Of a DNA stretch of 64,000 nt, positions 38,496 through 46,891 are shown piece after piece. This stretch comes from Caballeronia calidae (GTDB taxonomy: Bacteria; Pseudomonadota; Gammaproteobacteria; Burkholderiales; Burkholderiaceae). Under the pieces are notes generated by a model, which had not been told where the DNA came from, did no database searches, and worked only from the letters and a program-made list of their open reading frames with translations. Location: positions 1 to 64,000 of the forward strand of contig NZ_FCOX02000016.1 of NCBI RefSeq assembly GCF_900044055.2, in the 5' to 3' direction. Made by a program: the position numbers and the translations under genes. Each line of letters begins with the position of its first letter. The stretch's first letter is position 1.

Positions 38496-38771
38496 ATGAA
38501 AAAGCAGATTTCATCCATTGCACCGGGACAGACCGCCAAGGCGCTGATCCTCGTGTATCTGACCTTCAGCGTGCCGATCGTGCTGCTCGGCGTCGTGGTC
38601 GCGTTCGTGCGATACGGCTCGGTGGAAGTGAGCACCGTCACGAGCGCGCTGCTGCTGAACGCGATTCTCGGCTTCGTTCTGCTGTGGATCGCGTGTCACG
38701 CGTACAACTGGGTGGCGTCGCGTTTCGGCGGCATCGAGATCGTGTTGTCCGATGCACCGGAGGAAGCGTGA
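38496..38771 (+). CDS. Small membrane protein, unknown function
   Basis: A 91-residue protein with two membrane helices (residues about 17-38, ALILVYLTFSVPIVLLGVVV, and about 50-68, ALLLNAILGFVLLWIACHA) and a short charged tail. I recognise no family. It follows moeA by 63 bp and its stop overlaps the start of the GNAT gene in GTGA, so the two are translated together. No residues suggest an enzyme. Confidence 0.75.
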   Translation: MKKQISSIAPGQTAKALILVYLTFSVPIVLLGVVVAFVRYGSVEVSTVTSALLLNAILGFVLLWIACHAYNWVASRFGGIEIVLSDAPEEA

Positions 38772-39247
38772 GCGCTCCTGACATTCGATCGGCCACACCC
38801 GGCGACGTCGCCGCGATCTTCGGCCTGATGTACGAGCTCGCCGAGTTCGAGAAGCTCACGCACCTGTTCATTGCGACGAAAGAAGGCGTGCACGACGCGC
38901 TCTTCGGCGCGCGCCCCGCCGCCGAGGCGCTCGTCGCGGAGCAGGCGGGCGAAATCGTCGGCTATGCGCTCTTCTTCCAGAACTTCTCGACCTTCCTCGG
39001 CAAGCGCGGCCTCTATCTCGAAGACCTGTACGTGCGCCCTTCGATGCGCGGCAGCGGCCTCGGCACATTGATGCTCAAGAATCTCGCCGCGCTCGCGGTC
39101 GAGCGCCAGTGCGGCCGCTTCGAGTGGTCGGTGCTGGACTGGAATCAGAACGCGATCGACTTCTACGAGAAAATGGGCGCGACCGTGCTGCCCGACTGGC
39201 GCATCGTGCGCGTGACGGGCGAGCCGCTCGAACGCCTCGCCTCGTAA
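38768..39247 (+). CDS. GNAT-family N-acetyltransferase
   Basis: A 159-residue acetyltransferase. The acetyl-CoA loop is in LEDLYVRPSMRGSGLGTLML (R/Q-x-x-G-x-G/A) and the terminal NAIDFYEKMGATVLPDW is the usual motif B. It resembles the spermidine/spermine or diamine-type group (FEWSVLDWN), but the substrate is not certain. The start is a GTG overlapping the previous stop codon by GTGA. Confidence 0.88.
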   Translation: MSAPDIRSATPGDVAAIFGLMYELAEFEKLTHLFIATKEGVHDALFGARPAAEALVAEQAGEIVGYALFFQNFSTFLGKRGLYLEDLYVRPSMRGSGLGTLMLKNLAALAVERQCGRFEWSVLDWNQNAIDFYEKMGATVLPDWRIVRVTGEPLERLAS

Positions 39248-39248
39248 C

Positions 39249-40709
39249 TCAGAGATCGTCGTCGCTTTCGGGCGATGACGGATCGCCGAGCGCATCGCCC
39301 AACAGCCCCGCCGCCTGTTCACCCGGCAGCGCCTCGACATCGCGCAGGCGCTTGCCCATCTGCCGTGTGCGCGTCTGCGCCGCCTCGATCGAGCGCGTGA
39401 CGGTCTCGAGCTGCGTCTTCGTTCTCGCCAGCACTTCGCCGAACTTGCCGAACTCGGTCTTCACCGCGCCGAGCACCTGCCACACCTCGCTCGAACGCTT
39501 CTCGATGGCGAGCGTGCGGAAGCCCATCTGCAGACTGTTGAGCAGCGCGGTCAGCGTCGTCGGTCCGGCGATGGTCACGCGATACTCGCGCTGCAACGCG
39601 TCGCTCAGACCGGGACGGCGCAGCACTTCCGCGTAGAGCCCTTCGGTCGGCAGGAAGAGCAGCGCGAAGTCGGTCGTGTGAGGCGGCGCGACGTACTTCT
39701 GCGCGATCGACTTCGCTTCCGCGCGCAAGCGGCCTTCGAGCGCGCGGGACGCGTCCTCGACGCCGGCCGGATCGGCACGCTCCTGAGCATCGATCAGGCG
39801 CTCGTAGTCCTCGCGCGGAAACTTCGCGTCGATGGGCAGCCACACGGGCGTGGCGGCATCGCCCGGCGCGCCCGGTGCATCGTGCCGGCCGGGAAGCCTG
39901 ATCGCGAACTCGACGCGCTCGTTGCTCTTCGGAATCGTCGCGACGTTTTTCGCGTACTGATCGGGCGTGAGCAGTTGTTCCAGCAGCGATTCCAGCTGCA
40001 CTTCGCCCCAGATGCCGCGCGTCTTGACGTTGGTCAGCACCTTCTTCAGATCGCCGACGCCCGCCGCGAGCGTCTGCATTTCGCCGAGCCCGCGATGCAC
40101 CTGTTCCAGCCGGTCCGACACGAGCTTGAACGATTCGCCGAGCCGCTGCTCCAGCGTCGCGTGCAGCTTCTCGTCGACGGTTCTGCGCATTTCTTCGAGC
40201 TTCGTCGCGTTGTTCGCTTCGATGTCCTTCAGGCGCGCTTCGAGCGTCGCGCGCACTTCCGCGAGCCGCCGCTCGTTCGCCTCCGATAGCTGCGACAGAT
40301 GCAGCGACATGGAATCGGCGAAACGCTTGAGTGCATTGCCCTGATCCTCGCGCGCCTGCTGGCTCTGTTGTGCGAGTTGCTGCGCGAGCGCATCGAATTG
40401 CGCGTTCTGCACGCTCGATGTGCTCGCCAATTGCGTCGCGAGCGTCTGATGAAATTGCGTGAAGCCGCTTTGCGACTCCATGCGCGACACGCGCGCGCTT
40501 TCCGCGATATCGCCGCGCAGGCCGCGTTCGAGCCTTTCCTGCGCGCGCGCGTGGGCCTCGCCCATGTCGTTGACGCGATCGGTGAGCGCTTCGAACTCAT
40601 CGAAGATGACCGCGTTCGAGTGGCGCCGCATCGTCATGACGAGCGCGATGAGCGAGACCACCAGCGCGGCCGCCAGCAAGGCGACCGCGCCAACCAGCAT
40701 TTCCGTCAT
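39249..40709 (-). CDS. rmuC: DNA recombination protein RmuC
   Basis: A 486-residue protein with an N-terminal membrane segment (VGAVALLAAALVVSLIALVM), a long coiled coil (about 40-230) and a C-terminal PD-(D/E)XK-like RmuC domain (VKTRGIWGEVQLESLLEQLL, then LPIDAKFPREDYERL). RmuC limits inversions at short repeats. It overlaps the upstream dehydrogenase gene in ATGA and converges on the GNAT gene with a 1-bp gap. Confidence 0.93.
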   Translation of the reverse strand: MTEMLVGAVALLAAALVVSLIALVMTMRRHSNAVIFDEFEALTDRVNDMGEAHARAQERLERGLRGDIAESARVSRMESQSGFTQFHQTLATQLASTSSVQNAQFDALAQQLAQQSQQAREDQGNALKRFADSMSLHLSQLSEANERRLAEVRATLEARLKDIEANNATKLEEMRRTVDEKLHATLEQRLGESFKLVSDRLEQVHRGLGEMQTLAAGVGDLKKVLTNVKTRGIWGEVQLESLLEQLLTPDQYAKNVATIPKSNERVEFAIRLPGRHDAPGAPGDAATPVWLPIDAKFPREDYERLIDAQERADPAGVEDASRALEGRLRAEAKSIAQKYVAPPHTTDFALLFLPTEGLYAEVLRRPGLSDALQREYRVTIAGPTTLTALLNSLQMGFRTLAIEKRSSEVWQVLGAVKTEFGKFGEVLARTKTQLETVTRSIEAAQTRTRQMGKRLRDVEALPGEQAAGLLGDALGDPSSPESDDDL

Positions 40710-41686
40710 TTCTTGAGTACGTCCGGATTGATCGGGTTCGGCGGATTGCCGGCGCGCGGGCCCTCGCCCAGCGCGGCGATGAGATTGTCCGCCGCGAGAT
40801 TGGCCATCGCGCGGCGCGTGCCCTCGGTCGCGCTCGCGATGTGCGGCGTCAGCACGACGTTATCGAGCAGCAGGAAATCCGGGTTGAAATCCGGCTCGCC
40901 CTCGAACACGTCGATGCCCGCCGACGCGATGCGCTTCTCGCGCAGCGCGACGATCAACGCGTTATCGTCGACGATGCCGCCGCGCGCGATGTTCGTAAGC
41001 GTGGCCGTCGGCTTCATCAGCGCGAGCTCGGCCGCGCCGATCGTGTGATGGCTCTCCTTCGAGTAAGGCACCACGAGCACCACATGATCCGCACGCCTGA
41101 GCAGGTCTTCCTTCGATGCGTACTCGGCGTTCAGCTCCCGCTCGATCTCCGGCGCGACGCGCGAGCGGTTGTGATAGATCACGCGCATGTTGAAGCCGCT
41201 CGCCCGCCGCGCGAGCGCCTGGCCGATGCGTCCCATGCCGATCACGCCGAGCGTCGAGCCGTAGACATCGTTGCCGAGGAACGAATCGAACGACCACTTC
41301 TGCCACTTGCCCGCGCGCAGATAGTGCTCGGACTCCGTGACGCGGCGCGCGGCGGCCATCATCAGCGCCCAGCCGAAATCGGCGGTGGTTTCGTTCAGCA
41401 CGTTCGGCGTATTGGTGCCGAGCACCTCGTGCGCGTCGAACGCCTTCATGTCGAAGTTGTTGTAGCCGACCGCCATGTTCGCGACCACTTTCAGGTTCGG
41501 TGCGCCGGCCAGCTCCTTGTCGCCGACCCACTCGCCCGCGGTGAACGCGCCGTCCTTATCGGCGAGACGGCGCGCGAATTCGTCCTGCGGAAGCACGTCG
41601 CCGAGATTCGCTTCGACATCGAAATACTGTTTCAGGCGTTCGATCACATCGGGGAACGTGGGACGCGCGACAAGTACCTTCTTCAT
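40706..41686 (-). CDS. D-isomer-specific 2-hydroxyacid dehydrogenase
   Basis: An NAD(P)-dependent dehydrogenase of 326 residues, probably a glyoxylate/hydroxypyruvate reductase (GhrB/GyaR group). The Rossmann motif is GMGRIGQALARRASGF (near 155), the substrate Arg is in NIARGGIVDDNAL, the Glu in DVFEGEPDFNP and the catalytic His in LTPHIASATEGTR. Substrate is inferred from family likeness only. It overlaps rmuC by 4 bp and lies 9 bp after the antiporter gene. Confidence 0.9.
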   Translation of the reverse strand: MKKVLVARPTFPDVIERLKQYFDVEANLGDVLPQDEFARRLADKDGAFTAGEWVGDKELAGAPNLKVVANMAVGYNNFDMKAFDAHEVLGTNTPNVLNETTADFGWALMMAAARRVTESEHYLRAGKWQKWSFDSFLGNDVYGSTLGVIGMGRIGQALARRASGFNMRVIYHNRSRVAPEIERELNAEYASKEDLLRRADHVVLVVPYSKESHHTIGAAELALMKPTATLTNIARGGIVDDNALIVALREKRIASAGIDVFEGEPDFNPDFLLLDNVVLTPHIASATEGTRRAMANLAADNLIAALGEGPRAGNPPNPINPDVLKK

Positions 41687-41695
41687 CGATTGCTC

Positions 41696-43108
41696 CTAGA
41701 AAAACAGCCAGCCCAGAACGGCAAAAAGCGGCAGAAGGATCGCGCCCGACCACGCCATGAAGCCGAAGAAACTCGGCATGCGCACGCCGCGCGATTCGGC
41801 GATCGCCTTCACCATGAAATTCGGCGCATTGCCGATATACGTATTCGCGCCCATGAAGACCGCGCCCGCCGAGATGGCGGCGAGCGTGGTGGCGTCCGTG
41901 GTCATGAGCGTGCGGGCATCGCCGCCCGCGAGATTGAAGAACACGAGATAGGTCGGCGCGTTGTCGAGAAACGAGGACAAGAGGCCCGTCGCCCAGAAAT
42001 AAGCGATGTCGACCGGTTTGCCATGCGCATCCGACACCGCGCGCACGATGCCCGCGAACGCGCCCGCCTCGCCCGCGCGGAGAATTGCGATGACCGGCGC
42101 GATGGTGATGAAGATCGCGGCGAAGAGCTTGGCCACTTCCTCGATGGGCGCCCAGTCGAACGCGTTGCCGGCACGCGCGCTTTTCGGCGTGAGCGCGAGC
42201 GAGGCCAGCAGCACGACGATGAGCAGCACGTCGCGCGCGAGATTCTGCAACTGCACCTGCGTGCCGAAGACATCGAACGCGATGCCCGGCTTCCAGATGC
42301 CGCTCATCAGCACGAGCGCGACGATCGCCGCGAGCAGCGCGAAGTTGATCTTGCCGTCGATGCCGAGCGGCGGCGTGTCGGGCGTCGGGTCGAGAAACGC
42401 GGAGCGCGCGTCGTGACGGCGCCAGTAGTGGCTGTCGAGCATGTAGAACAGAGCGAGCAGCACGGCGCAGACGAAGAGCATCGGCAGCGCGAGATGCAGC
42501 GTCGTCCAGAAAAAGCCGACGCCATTGAGAAAGCCGAGGAACAGCGGCGGATCGCCGAGCGGCGTGAGCGAGCCGCCCGCATTCGCGACCAGAAAGATGA
42601 AAAACACGACCACATGCACGACGTGCTTGCGATTGTCGTTCGCGCGCAGGAGCGGACGAATGAGCAGCATGGCCGCGCCCGTCGTGCCCATGAGGCTCGC
42701 GAGCACGGTGCCGAGTGCGAGCAGTCCGGTATTGAGACGCGCGGAGCCATGCAGATTGCCGTGCACGCAGATGCCGCCCGCCACCGTATAGAGCGACGCC
42801 AGCAGAATGATGAAGGGCACATACTCTTCGAGCATCGCGTGAACCAGCACGCTGCCCGCCGTGCCGATGCCGAACGCGAGCGCGAACGGCACGAGAAACG
42901 CGAGCGCCCACGCGGCCGCGATCTTGCCGAAATGGTGATGCCAGACCTTCGGCGCGACGAGCGGAAAGACCGCGATGGAAAACAGGATGCCGATGAACGG
43001 AATGCCCCAGGTTGCCGGAAGCGTCGCGCCGCCGGGTGTGGCCGCGACGGCGGGCGCACCGATCAGCGCCAGCGCCGCGCACAAGACGCCGAAAACGGTC
43101 CGCCGCAT
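41696..43108 (-). CDS. Sodium:proton antiporter, NhaD/ArsB-CitM superfamily
   Basis: A polytopic inner-membrane carrier of 470 residues with about 12-13 hydrophobic helices and a leader-like start. The paired LVANAGGSLTPLGDPPLFLGF and the SFLDNAPTYLVFFNLAGGDA motif near the C-terminus are the two inverted-repeat signatures of ion-transporter-superfamily antiporters. I would call it NhaD-like; organic-acid transport is a second possibility given its LUD-protein neighbour. Confidence 0.82.
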   Translation of the reverse strand: MRRTVFGVLCAALALIGAPAVAATPGGATLPATWGIPFIGILFSIAVFPLVAPKVWHHHFGKIAAAWALAFLVPFALAFGIGTAGSVLVHAMLEEYVPFIILLASLYTVAGGICVHGNLHGSARLNTGLLALGTVLASLMGTTGAAMLLIRPLLRANDNRKHVVHVVVFFIFLVANAGGSLTPLGDPPLFLGFLNGVGFFWTTLHLALPMLFVCAVLLALFYMLDSHYWRRHDARSAFLDPTPDTPPLGIDGKINFALLAAIVALVLMSGIWKPGIAFDVFGTQVQLQNLARDVLLIVVLLASLALTPKSARAGNAFDWAPIEEVAKLFAAIFITIAPVIAILRAGEAGAFAGIVRAVSDAHGKPVDIAYFWATGLLSSFLDNAPTYLVFFNLAGGDARTLMTTDATTLAAISAGAVFMGANTYIGNAPNFMVKAIAESRGVRMPSFFGFMAWSGAILLPLFAVLGWLFF

Positions 43109-43113
43109 CTGAT

Positions 43114-43785
43114 TCAGGCTCCGCGCACGACGATCACATGCACGCGATACGGCCCATGCGCCCCGAGCACGATGGTCTGTTCGATATCGCCGGTACGCGA
43201 TGGCCCCGATACGAAGTTCACCGCGCGCGGCAACTCGCCCCGCTCGGCGCGCATCAGCGCGAACGCGTCCTCGTGCGCCGCGACGATGCGCGACGCCGGC
43301 ACGATCGCGATATGCGTCTGCGGCAGGAGTGCGCCGGACGCGGGTGTATCGGCGCCGGACAGCAGCACGAGCGAACCGGTTTCAGCCGTCGCACAGAAGC
43401 AGCCGGTGATGCCGACGAGATCGGCGTCCGCCGGTTTGCGCAGCGCTGCCTGAATGCCCGCTTGCGCCCATGGAAGATCGGCGAGCGCGGGCCACGCGAC
43501 GACATCCGTGGAAAGATTCAGCGACTGCAGATAGCGCGCGGCTTCGGCGGGAGCATGGGCAAGCGACTCGACTTCGGCGACCGTCGAGGAAAGACGCTCG
43601 GCTTCGAGCCGGAACCGCGCGATGAGATCGTCCCGAGACTGAGGCAGCGGAGGACGCGGACCCGCGGGATGCCGCTCGACATACTCTTGCGCCGTTGCGC
43701 GCTCGGCGTCCGTGGGCGTGCCGCGACGGCCCTGCGCGCTGCGAATGCGCGCGAGAATATTGCGGCGCGCGGCCGATGTATCCAT
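43114..43785 (-). CDS. LUD-domain protein (LutC/YkgG family)
   Basis: A 223-residue LUD-domain protein like LutC, a subunit of the iron-sulphur L-lactate dehydrogenase complex. Seen are the start ARRNILARIRSAQG, the ADLVGITGCFCATAETGSLV stretch and NFVSGPSRTGDIEQ. A second, different LutC-like gene lies 2.5 kb away in the lutABC operon. Here the neighbour is an antiporter, not LutA or LutB, so its partner is unclear. Confidence 0.88.
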   Translation of the reverse strand: MDTSAARRNILARIRSAQGRRGTPTDAERATAQEYVERHPAGPRPPLPQSRDDLIARFRLEAERLSSTVAEVESLAHAPAEAARYLQSLNLSTDVVAWPALADLPWAQAGIQAALRKPADADLVGITGCFCATAETGSLVLLSGADTPASGALLPQTHIAIVPASRIVAAHEDAFALMRAERGELPRAVNFVSGPSRTGDIEQTIVLGAHGPYRVHVIVVRGA

Positions 43786-43916
43786 GGTGCCGTCCTCGTG
43801 TTTGCGTGCTTGAGTTTCGTGCGCGCCGGTTTGATCGACGCGTCCGAATTATAGCGAGCGATATTCGGCGACGAACCTCGTCCGAACGGCATAGGCCGAA
43901 CGCGCAGAAAGCGCGA

Positions 43917-45107
43917 TCAGTTTTCTTCGATGGGCTGCTCGATGCCGAATACCTGGCGCAGATACGCGAGATAAGCCTTGTCGTCGCACATGTTCTTGCC
44001 GGGCGAATCCGAGAGCTTCGCGACCGGCTGACCATTGCAGCGGACCATCTTGACGACGATCTGCAGCGGCTGATAGCCGAGGTCGTTGGTGAGATTGGTG
44101 CCGACGCCGAACGCCAGCTGACAGCGCCCGCGAAAGCGCTCATACAGTTGCAGCACCCTGGGGATATCGAGCGCGTCGGAGAATACCAGCACCTTGGTGC
44201 GCGGATCGCAGCGGTTTTCCTCGTAATGCCGGATGAGGCGCTCGCCCCAGTCGAAGGGATCGCCGGAGTCGTGGCGCGCGCCGTCGAAGAGCTTGCAGAA
44301 GTACATGTCGAAGTCGCGCAGGAACGCCTTCATGCCGTAGACGTCCGACAGCGCGATCCCGAGGTCGCCGCGGTATTCCTTCGCCCACATTTCGAAGCCG
44401 AAGATTTGCGAATCCCGCAGACGCGGACCCAGCGCCTGACACGCCTGCAGGTACTCGTGGGCCATCGTTCCCAAGGGACGCAGACCGTGTTTCATCGCGT
44501 AGAAGACGTTGCTCGTGCCCGCGAACTGAGCGCCGAGTTTTTCCTTCAACGTCAGCACCACTTCCTCGTGCCACTGCCCGGAGAAGCGCCGGCGCGTGCC
44601 GTAATCGGCGATCTTGCAGTCGGAGTATTCGGGCGGCGCGGCGAGCAGCTTGATCTTGTCGCGCAGGCGCTCGCGGCCCGTTTCGAACTCGGGCTTGCGC
44701 TGCGTGTTGCGGAAATAGACCTCGTTGACGATCGCGAGCACCGGAATCTCGAAGAGGATCGTGTGCAGCCACGGCCCTTCGATTTCGATATCGATCTCGC
44801 CGTTGTTCTTCGGCGAGGGCGCAATGCGGATGGACTTCTCGTTCAGATGAAAGAGCGCGAGGAAATCGATGAAGTCGCTCTTGATGAAGCGCATGCGCCG
44901 CAGATAGTCCAGCTCCTCTTCCTCGAAGCGCAGACTGCAGAGCTGGCGCACCTCGTCGCGGATTTCGTCGATATACGGCACGAGATCCACATTCGGCGTG
45001 CGGCAGCGGAAGCGATACTCGACATGCGCCGCAGGGAAATGATGCAGCACGACCTGCATCATCGTGAACTTGTAGAGGTCGGTATCGAGCAGCGAATTGA
45101 TGATCAT
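43917..45107 (-). CDS. pncB: Nicotinate phosphoribosyltransferase
   Basis: Makes nicotinate mononucleotide from nicotinate and PRPP in NAD salvage. It begins [20 protein letters not shown]; the phosphoacceptor His lies in [16 protein letters not shown] (near 210) and [20 protein letters not shown] follows. It has 396 residues. I chose ATG 45107; a GTG at 45128 would add seven. It is divergent from fdxA. Confidence 0.97.
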   Translation of the reverse strand: MIINSLLDTDLYKFTMMQVVLHHFPAAHVEYRFRCRTPNVDLVPYIDEIRDEVRQLCSLRFEEEELDYLRRMRFIKSDFIDFLALFHLNEKSIRIAPSPKNNGEIDIEIEGPWLHTILFEIPVLAIVNEVYFRNTQRKPEFETGRERLRDKIKLLAAPPEYSDCKIADYGTRRRFSGQWHEEVVLTLKEKLGAQFAGTSNVFYAMKHGLRPLGTMAHEYLQACQALGPRLRDSQIFGFEMWAKEYRGDLGIALSDVYGMKAFLRDFDMYFCKLFDGARHDSGDPFDWGERLIRHYEENRCDPRTKVLVFSDALDIPRVLQLYERFRGRCQLAFGVGTNLTNDLGYQPLQIVVKMVRCNGQPVAKLSDSPGKNMCDDKAYLAYLRQVFGIEQPIEEN

Positions 45108-45401
45108 GGTTCTGACGGGAACATCCACGCGAATCGACCACGCGCCTTGGCCTGATATCTATTGCGAGCGCGAGCCGGTCTTTAGGGTCATGTTACCCGA
45201 ATGTGCGCGAGGGCATGACCCATGCTCCGCCCTATTATGAAGGCGCGCATACATACATCACGAATCGATATAAAGGGCGCTTCGCGCGGCTCGCGCCCGC
45301 TTTTACCGTTACGCTACAATATGCGTTTCGCCACGCGCATCTCGCGGCCCATGCAGCCGCCCAGGGCGCCGCCCCCACGAATTACGCATGCAGGAGCCTG
45401 A

Positions 45402-45725
45402 ATGACTCACGTTGTGACCGAAAGCTGCATCAAGTGCAAGTACACCGATTGTGTGGACGTGTGCCCGGTGGATTGCTTCCGCGAAGGTCCCAACTTTCTC
45501 GCGATCGATCCGGACGAGTGCATCGACTGCGCCGTGTGCGTCGCCGAATGCCCGGTAAACGCGATCTACGCCGAAGAGGATGTGCCCTCGGACCAGCAGC
45601 ACTTCACCGAACTGAACGCCGAGCTCGCGCGCAACTGGCCGAGCATCACGAAGACGAAGGGCTCGCTTCCTGAAGCGGACGAGTTCAAGGACGTCAAGGA
45701 AAAGCTGAACCTGCTCGAGCGTTGA
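45402..45725 (+). CDS. fdxA: 7Fe-type ferredoxin FdxA
   Basis: A 107-residue bacterial ferredoxin. [18 protein letters not shown] holds ligands for the [3Fe-4S] and part of the [4Fe-4S] cluster; [16 protein letters not shown] gives the second set. The C-terminal 40 residues are the usual FdxA extension. TACAAT at 45315-45320 may be its -10 box, although there is no good -35. The tRNA-Asn array follows. Confidence 0.97.
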   Translation: MTHVVTESCIKCKYTDCVDVCPVDCFREGPNFLAIDPDECIDCAVCVAECPVNAIYAEEDVPSDQQHFTELNAELARNWPSITKTKGSLPEADEFKDVKEKLNLLER

Positions 45726-45795
45726 TTTCGCTGCGGCCAGGCCGCCAACATCGGATTGTTCAATGCAAAAAAGTGTATTGAATGACGATTTAGCG

Positions 45796-45824
45796 TTGAC
45801 ACCCTAGCACCAGCTCCCTATAAT
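45796..45824 (+). promoter_or_regulatory. Consensus sigma-70 promoter of the tRNA-Asn array
   Basis: TTGACA (45796-45801), a 17-bp spacer and TATAAT (45819-45824): a perfect consensus promoter 22 bp before the first tRNA. An AT-rich inverted repeat TTCAAT / ATTGAA (45759-45782) just upstream may be an UP- or Fis-like site. Confidence 0.92.
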
Positions 45825-45846
45825 TCCGCTTCTCTGCTGTAGATGT

Positions 45847-45922
45847 TCCCCGATAGCTCAGTCGGTAGAGCGCCGGACTGTTAATCCGTAGGTCCCTGGT
45901 TCGAGCCCAGGTCGGGGAGCCA
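45847..45922 (+). tRNA. tRNA-Asn (GTT), copy 1
   Basis: 76 nt with encoded CCA. Acceptor arms TCCCCGA and TCGGGGA pair, the anticodon loop is CTGTTAA (anticodon GTT) and the T-arm has GGTTCGAGCCC. First of three identical copies. Confidence 0.98.
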
Positions 45923-45945
45923 AAAACTCCAGCAAGCGGTTTCAA

Positions 45946-45974
45946 AGAAACCCAGTCCATCGGCTGGGTTTTTT
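45946..45974 (+). terminator. Terminator in spacer after tRNA copy 1
   Basis: AACCCAG and CTGGGTT arms followed by TTTT. It is repeated exactly after copy 2 (46106-46134). No promoter is visible before copies 2 and 3, so some read-through is needed. Confidence 0.75.
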
Positions 45975-46006
45975 ATCTCAGTTGCAGATGTAGATGTTTC
46001 AGTTGT

Positions 46007-46082
46007 TCCCCGATAGCTCAGTCGGTAGAGCGCCGGACTGTTAATCCGTAGGTCCCTGGTTCGAGCCCAGGTCGGGGAGCCA
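46007..46082 (+). tRNA. tRNA-Asn (GTT), copy 2
   Basis: Identical to copy 1, including encoded CCA; preceded by the 84-bp spacer with a terminator-like hairpin. Confidence 0.98.
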
Positions 46083-46105
46083 AAAACTCCAGCAAGCGGT
46101 TTCAA

Positions 46106-46134
46106 AGAAACCCAGTCCATCGGCTGGGTTTTTT
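46106..46134 (+). terminator. Terminator in spacer after tRNA copy 2
   Basis: Exact copy of the hairpin and T-run at 45946-45974, part of the second 160-bp unit. Confidence 0.75.
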
Positions 46135-46166
46135 ATCTCAGTTGCAGATGTAGATGTTTCAGTTGT

Positions 46167-46242
46167 TCCCCGATAGCTCAGTCGGTAGAGCGCCGGACTG
46201 TTAATCCGTAGGTCCCTGGTTCGAGCCCAGGTCGGGGAGCCA
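46167..46242 (+). tRNA. tRNA-Asn (GTT), copy 3
   Basis: Identical to copies 1 and 2, with encoded CCA; followed by a different, stronger terminator. Confidence 0.98.
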
Positions 46243-46256
46243 AAAAGCTTCCAAGC

Positions 46257-46292
46257 AAAAAGCCCAGTCACGCGACTGGGCTTTTTGTTTTT
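46257..46292 (+). terminator. Final terminator of the tRNA array (bidirectional with lutC)
   Basis: A long stem, AAAAAGCCCAGTC with GACTGGGCTTTTT, then GTTTTT. The A-run on the left lets it serve the convergent lut operon too. Confidence 0.92.
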
Positions 46293-46309
46293 CCGCGCTG
46301 CCTGAAACT

Positions 46310-46891
46310 TCACGCAAGCCATACGACCGTCAGCGAGCGCACGCCCTGCGCGCCGCGAATCAGCACACCTTCGATATCCGCCGTCGCCGATGGCCCCGTC
46401 ACCAGCACCGCATAACGCGCCGACTTGAAATCGGGCCGTCGATAAACCTGCTGCAAGCCTTCGACCAGCAGCGCGGGATCGAGCAGCACGACGAGATGCT
46501 GCACCAGATAGCCGATCGAGTTCACGAGATACTCTTCCTCACTGAACCAGACCGATCCGGTTTCGGCGACACCGAAGCGCCCTCGCACGACGCCGACATC
46601 GACATCCTGAAGCGACGCCGGCGCGGTATCGCACGAAATGGCGCGATTGCCTTCGATGCCCGCCACCGCCGACGCCACGATCGCGTCCGCGCCGAAACGC
46701 GCGGCAATCATCGCCTGAACCTCCTCCGCGCTCGACGCCTCCACGCACGTTCCGCCCATCGCGGTGAGCGCCGTGGCGAAACGCTCGCGCAGATCGCCTT
46801 CGGGCGTCGGAAACAAGGGCACATCGGGACGCGGGCGCGACGCCGGCTGCGCCGCACGGATCTTCGATAGAAAAGCTTCGCGGGTCGTCAT
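46310..46891 (-). CDS. lutC: Lactate utilization protein C
   Basis: LUD-domain subunit of the LutABC L-lactate oxidation complex. It has 193 residues from ATG 46891 (MTTREAFLSKIRAAQ), a start that overlaps the lutB stop in ATGA; the longer open frame starts inside lutB. The stretch GVVRGRFGVAETGSVWFSEE and the terminal LVTGPSATADIEGVLIRGAQ are family hallmarks. Third gene of lutABC. Confidence 0.93.
   Translation of the reverse strand: MTTREAFLSKIRAAQPASRPRPDVPLFPTPEGDLRERFATALTAMGGTCVEASSAEEVQAMIAARFGADAIVASAVAGIEGNRAISCDTAPASLQDVDVGVVRGRFGVAETGSVWFSEEEYLVNSIGYLVQHLVVLLDPALLVEGLQQVYRRPDFKSARYAVLVTGPSATADIEGVLIRGAQGVRSLTVVWLA

Larger units (their letters stand above)
45847..46166 (+). repeat. 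Two perfect 160-bp tandem repeats, each a tRNA-Asn plus terminator spacer
   Basis: 45847-46006 and 46007-46166 are identical by eye: a 76-bp tRNA and an 84-bp spacer. A third tRNA copy (46167-46242) follows, after which the sequence changes. The array is recent or kept uniform by recombination and should expand or contract easily. Confidence 0.95.

Noticed and set aside
45847-46242. The 160-bp repeats as a CRISPR-like or mobile array
   Set aside because: Each unit is a complete tRNA-Asn plus spacer; the spacers are identical, there are no cas genes or transposase.
45881-46322. Short proteins read antisense through the tRNA-Asn genes (SPTWARTRDLRINSPALYRL)
   Set aside because: They are translations of tRNA sequence, a known type of false annotation.
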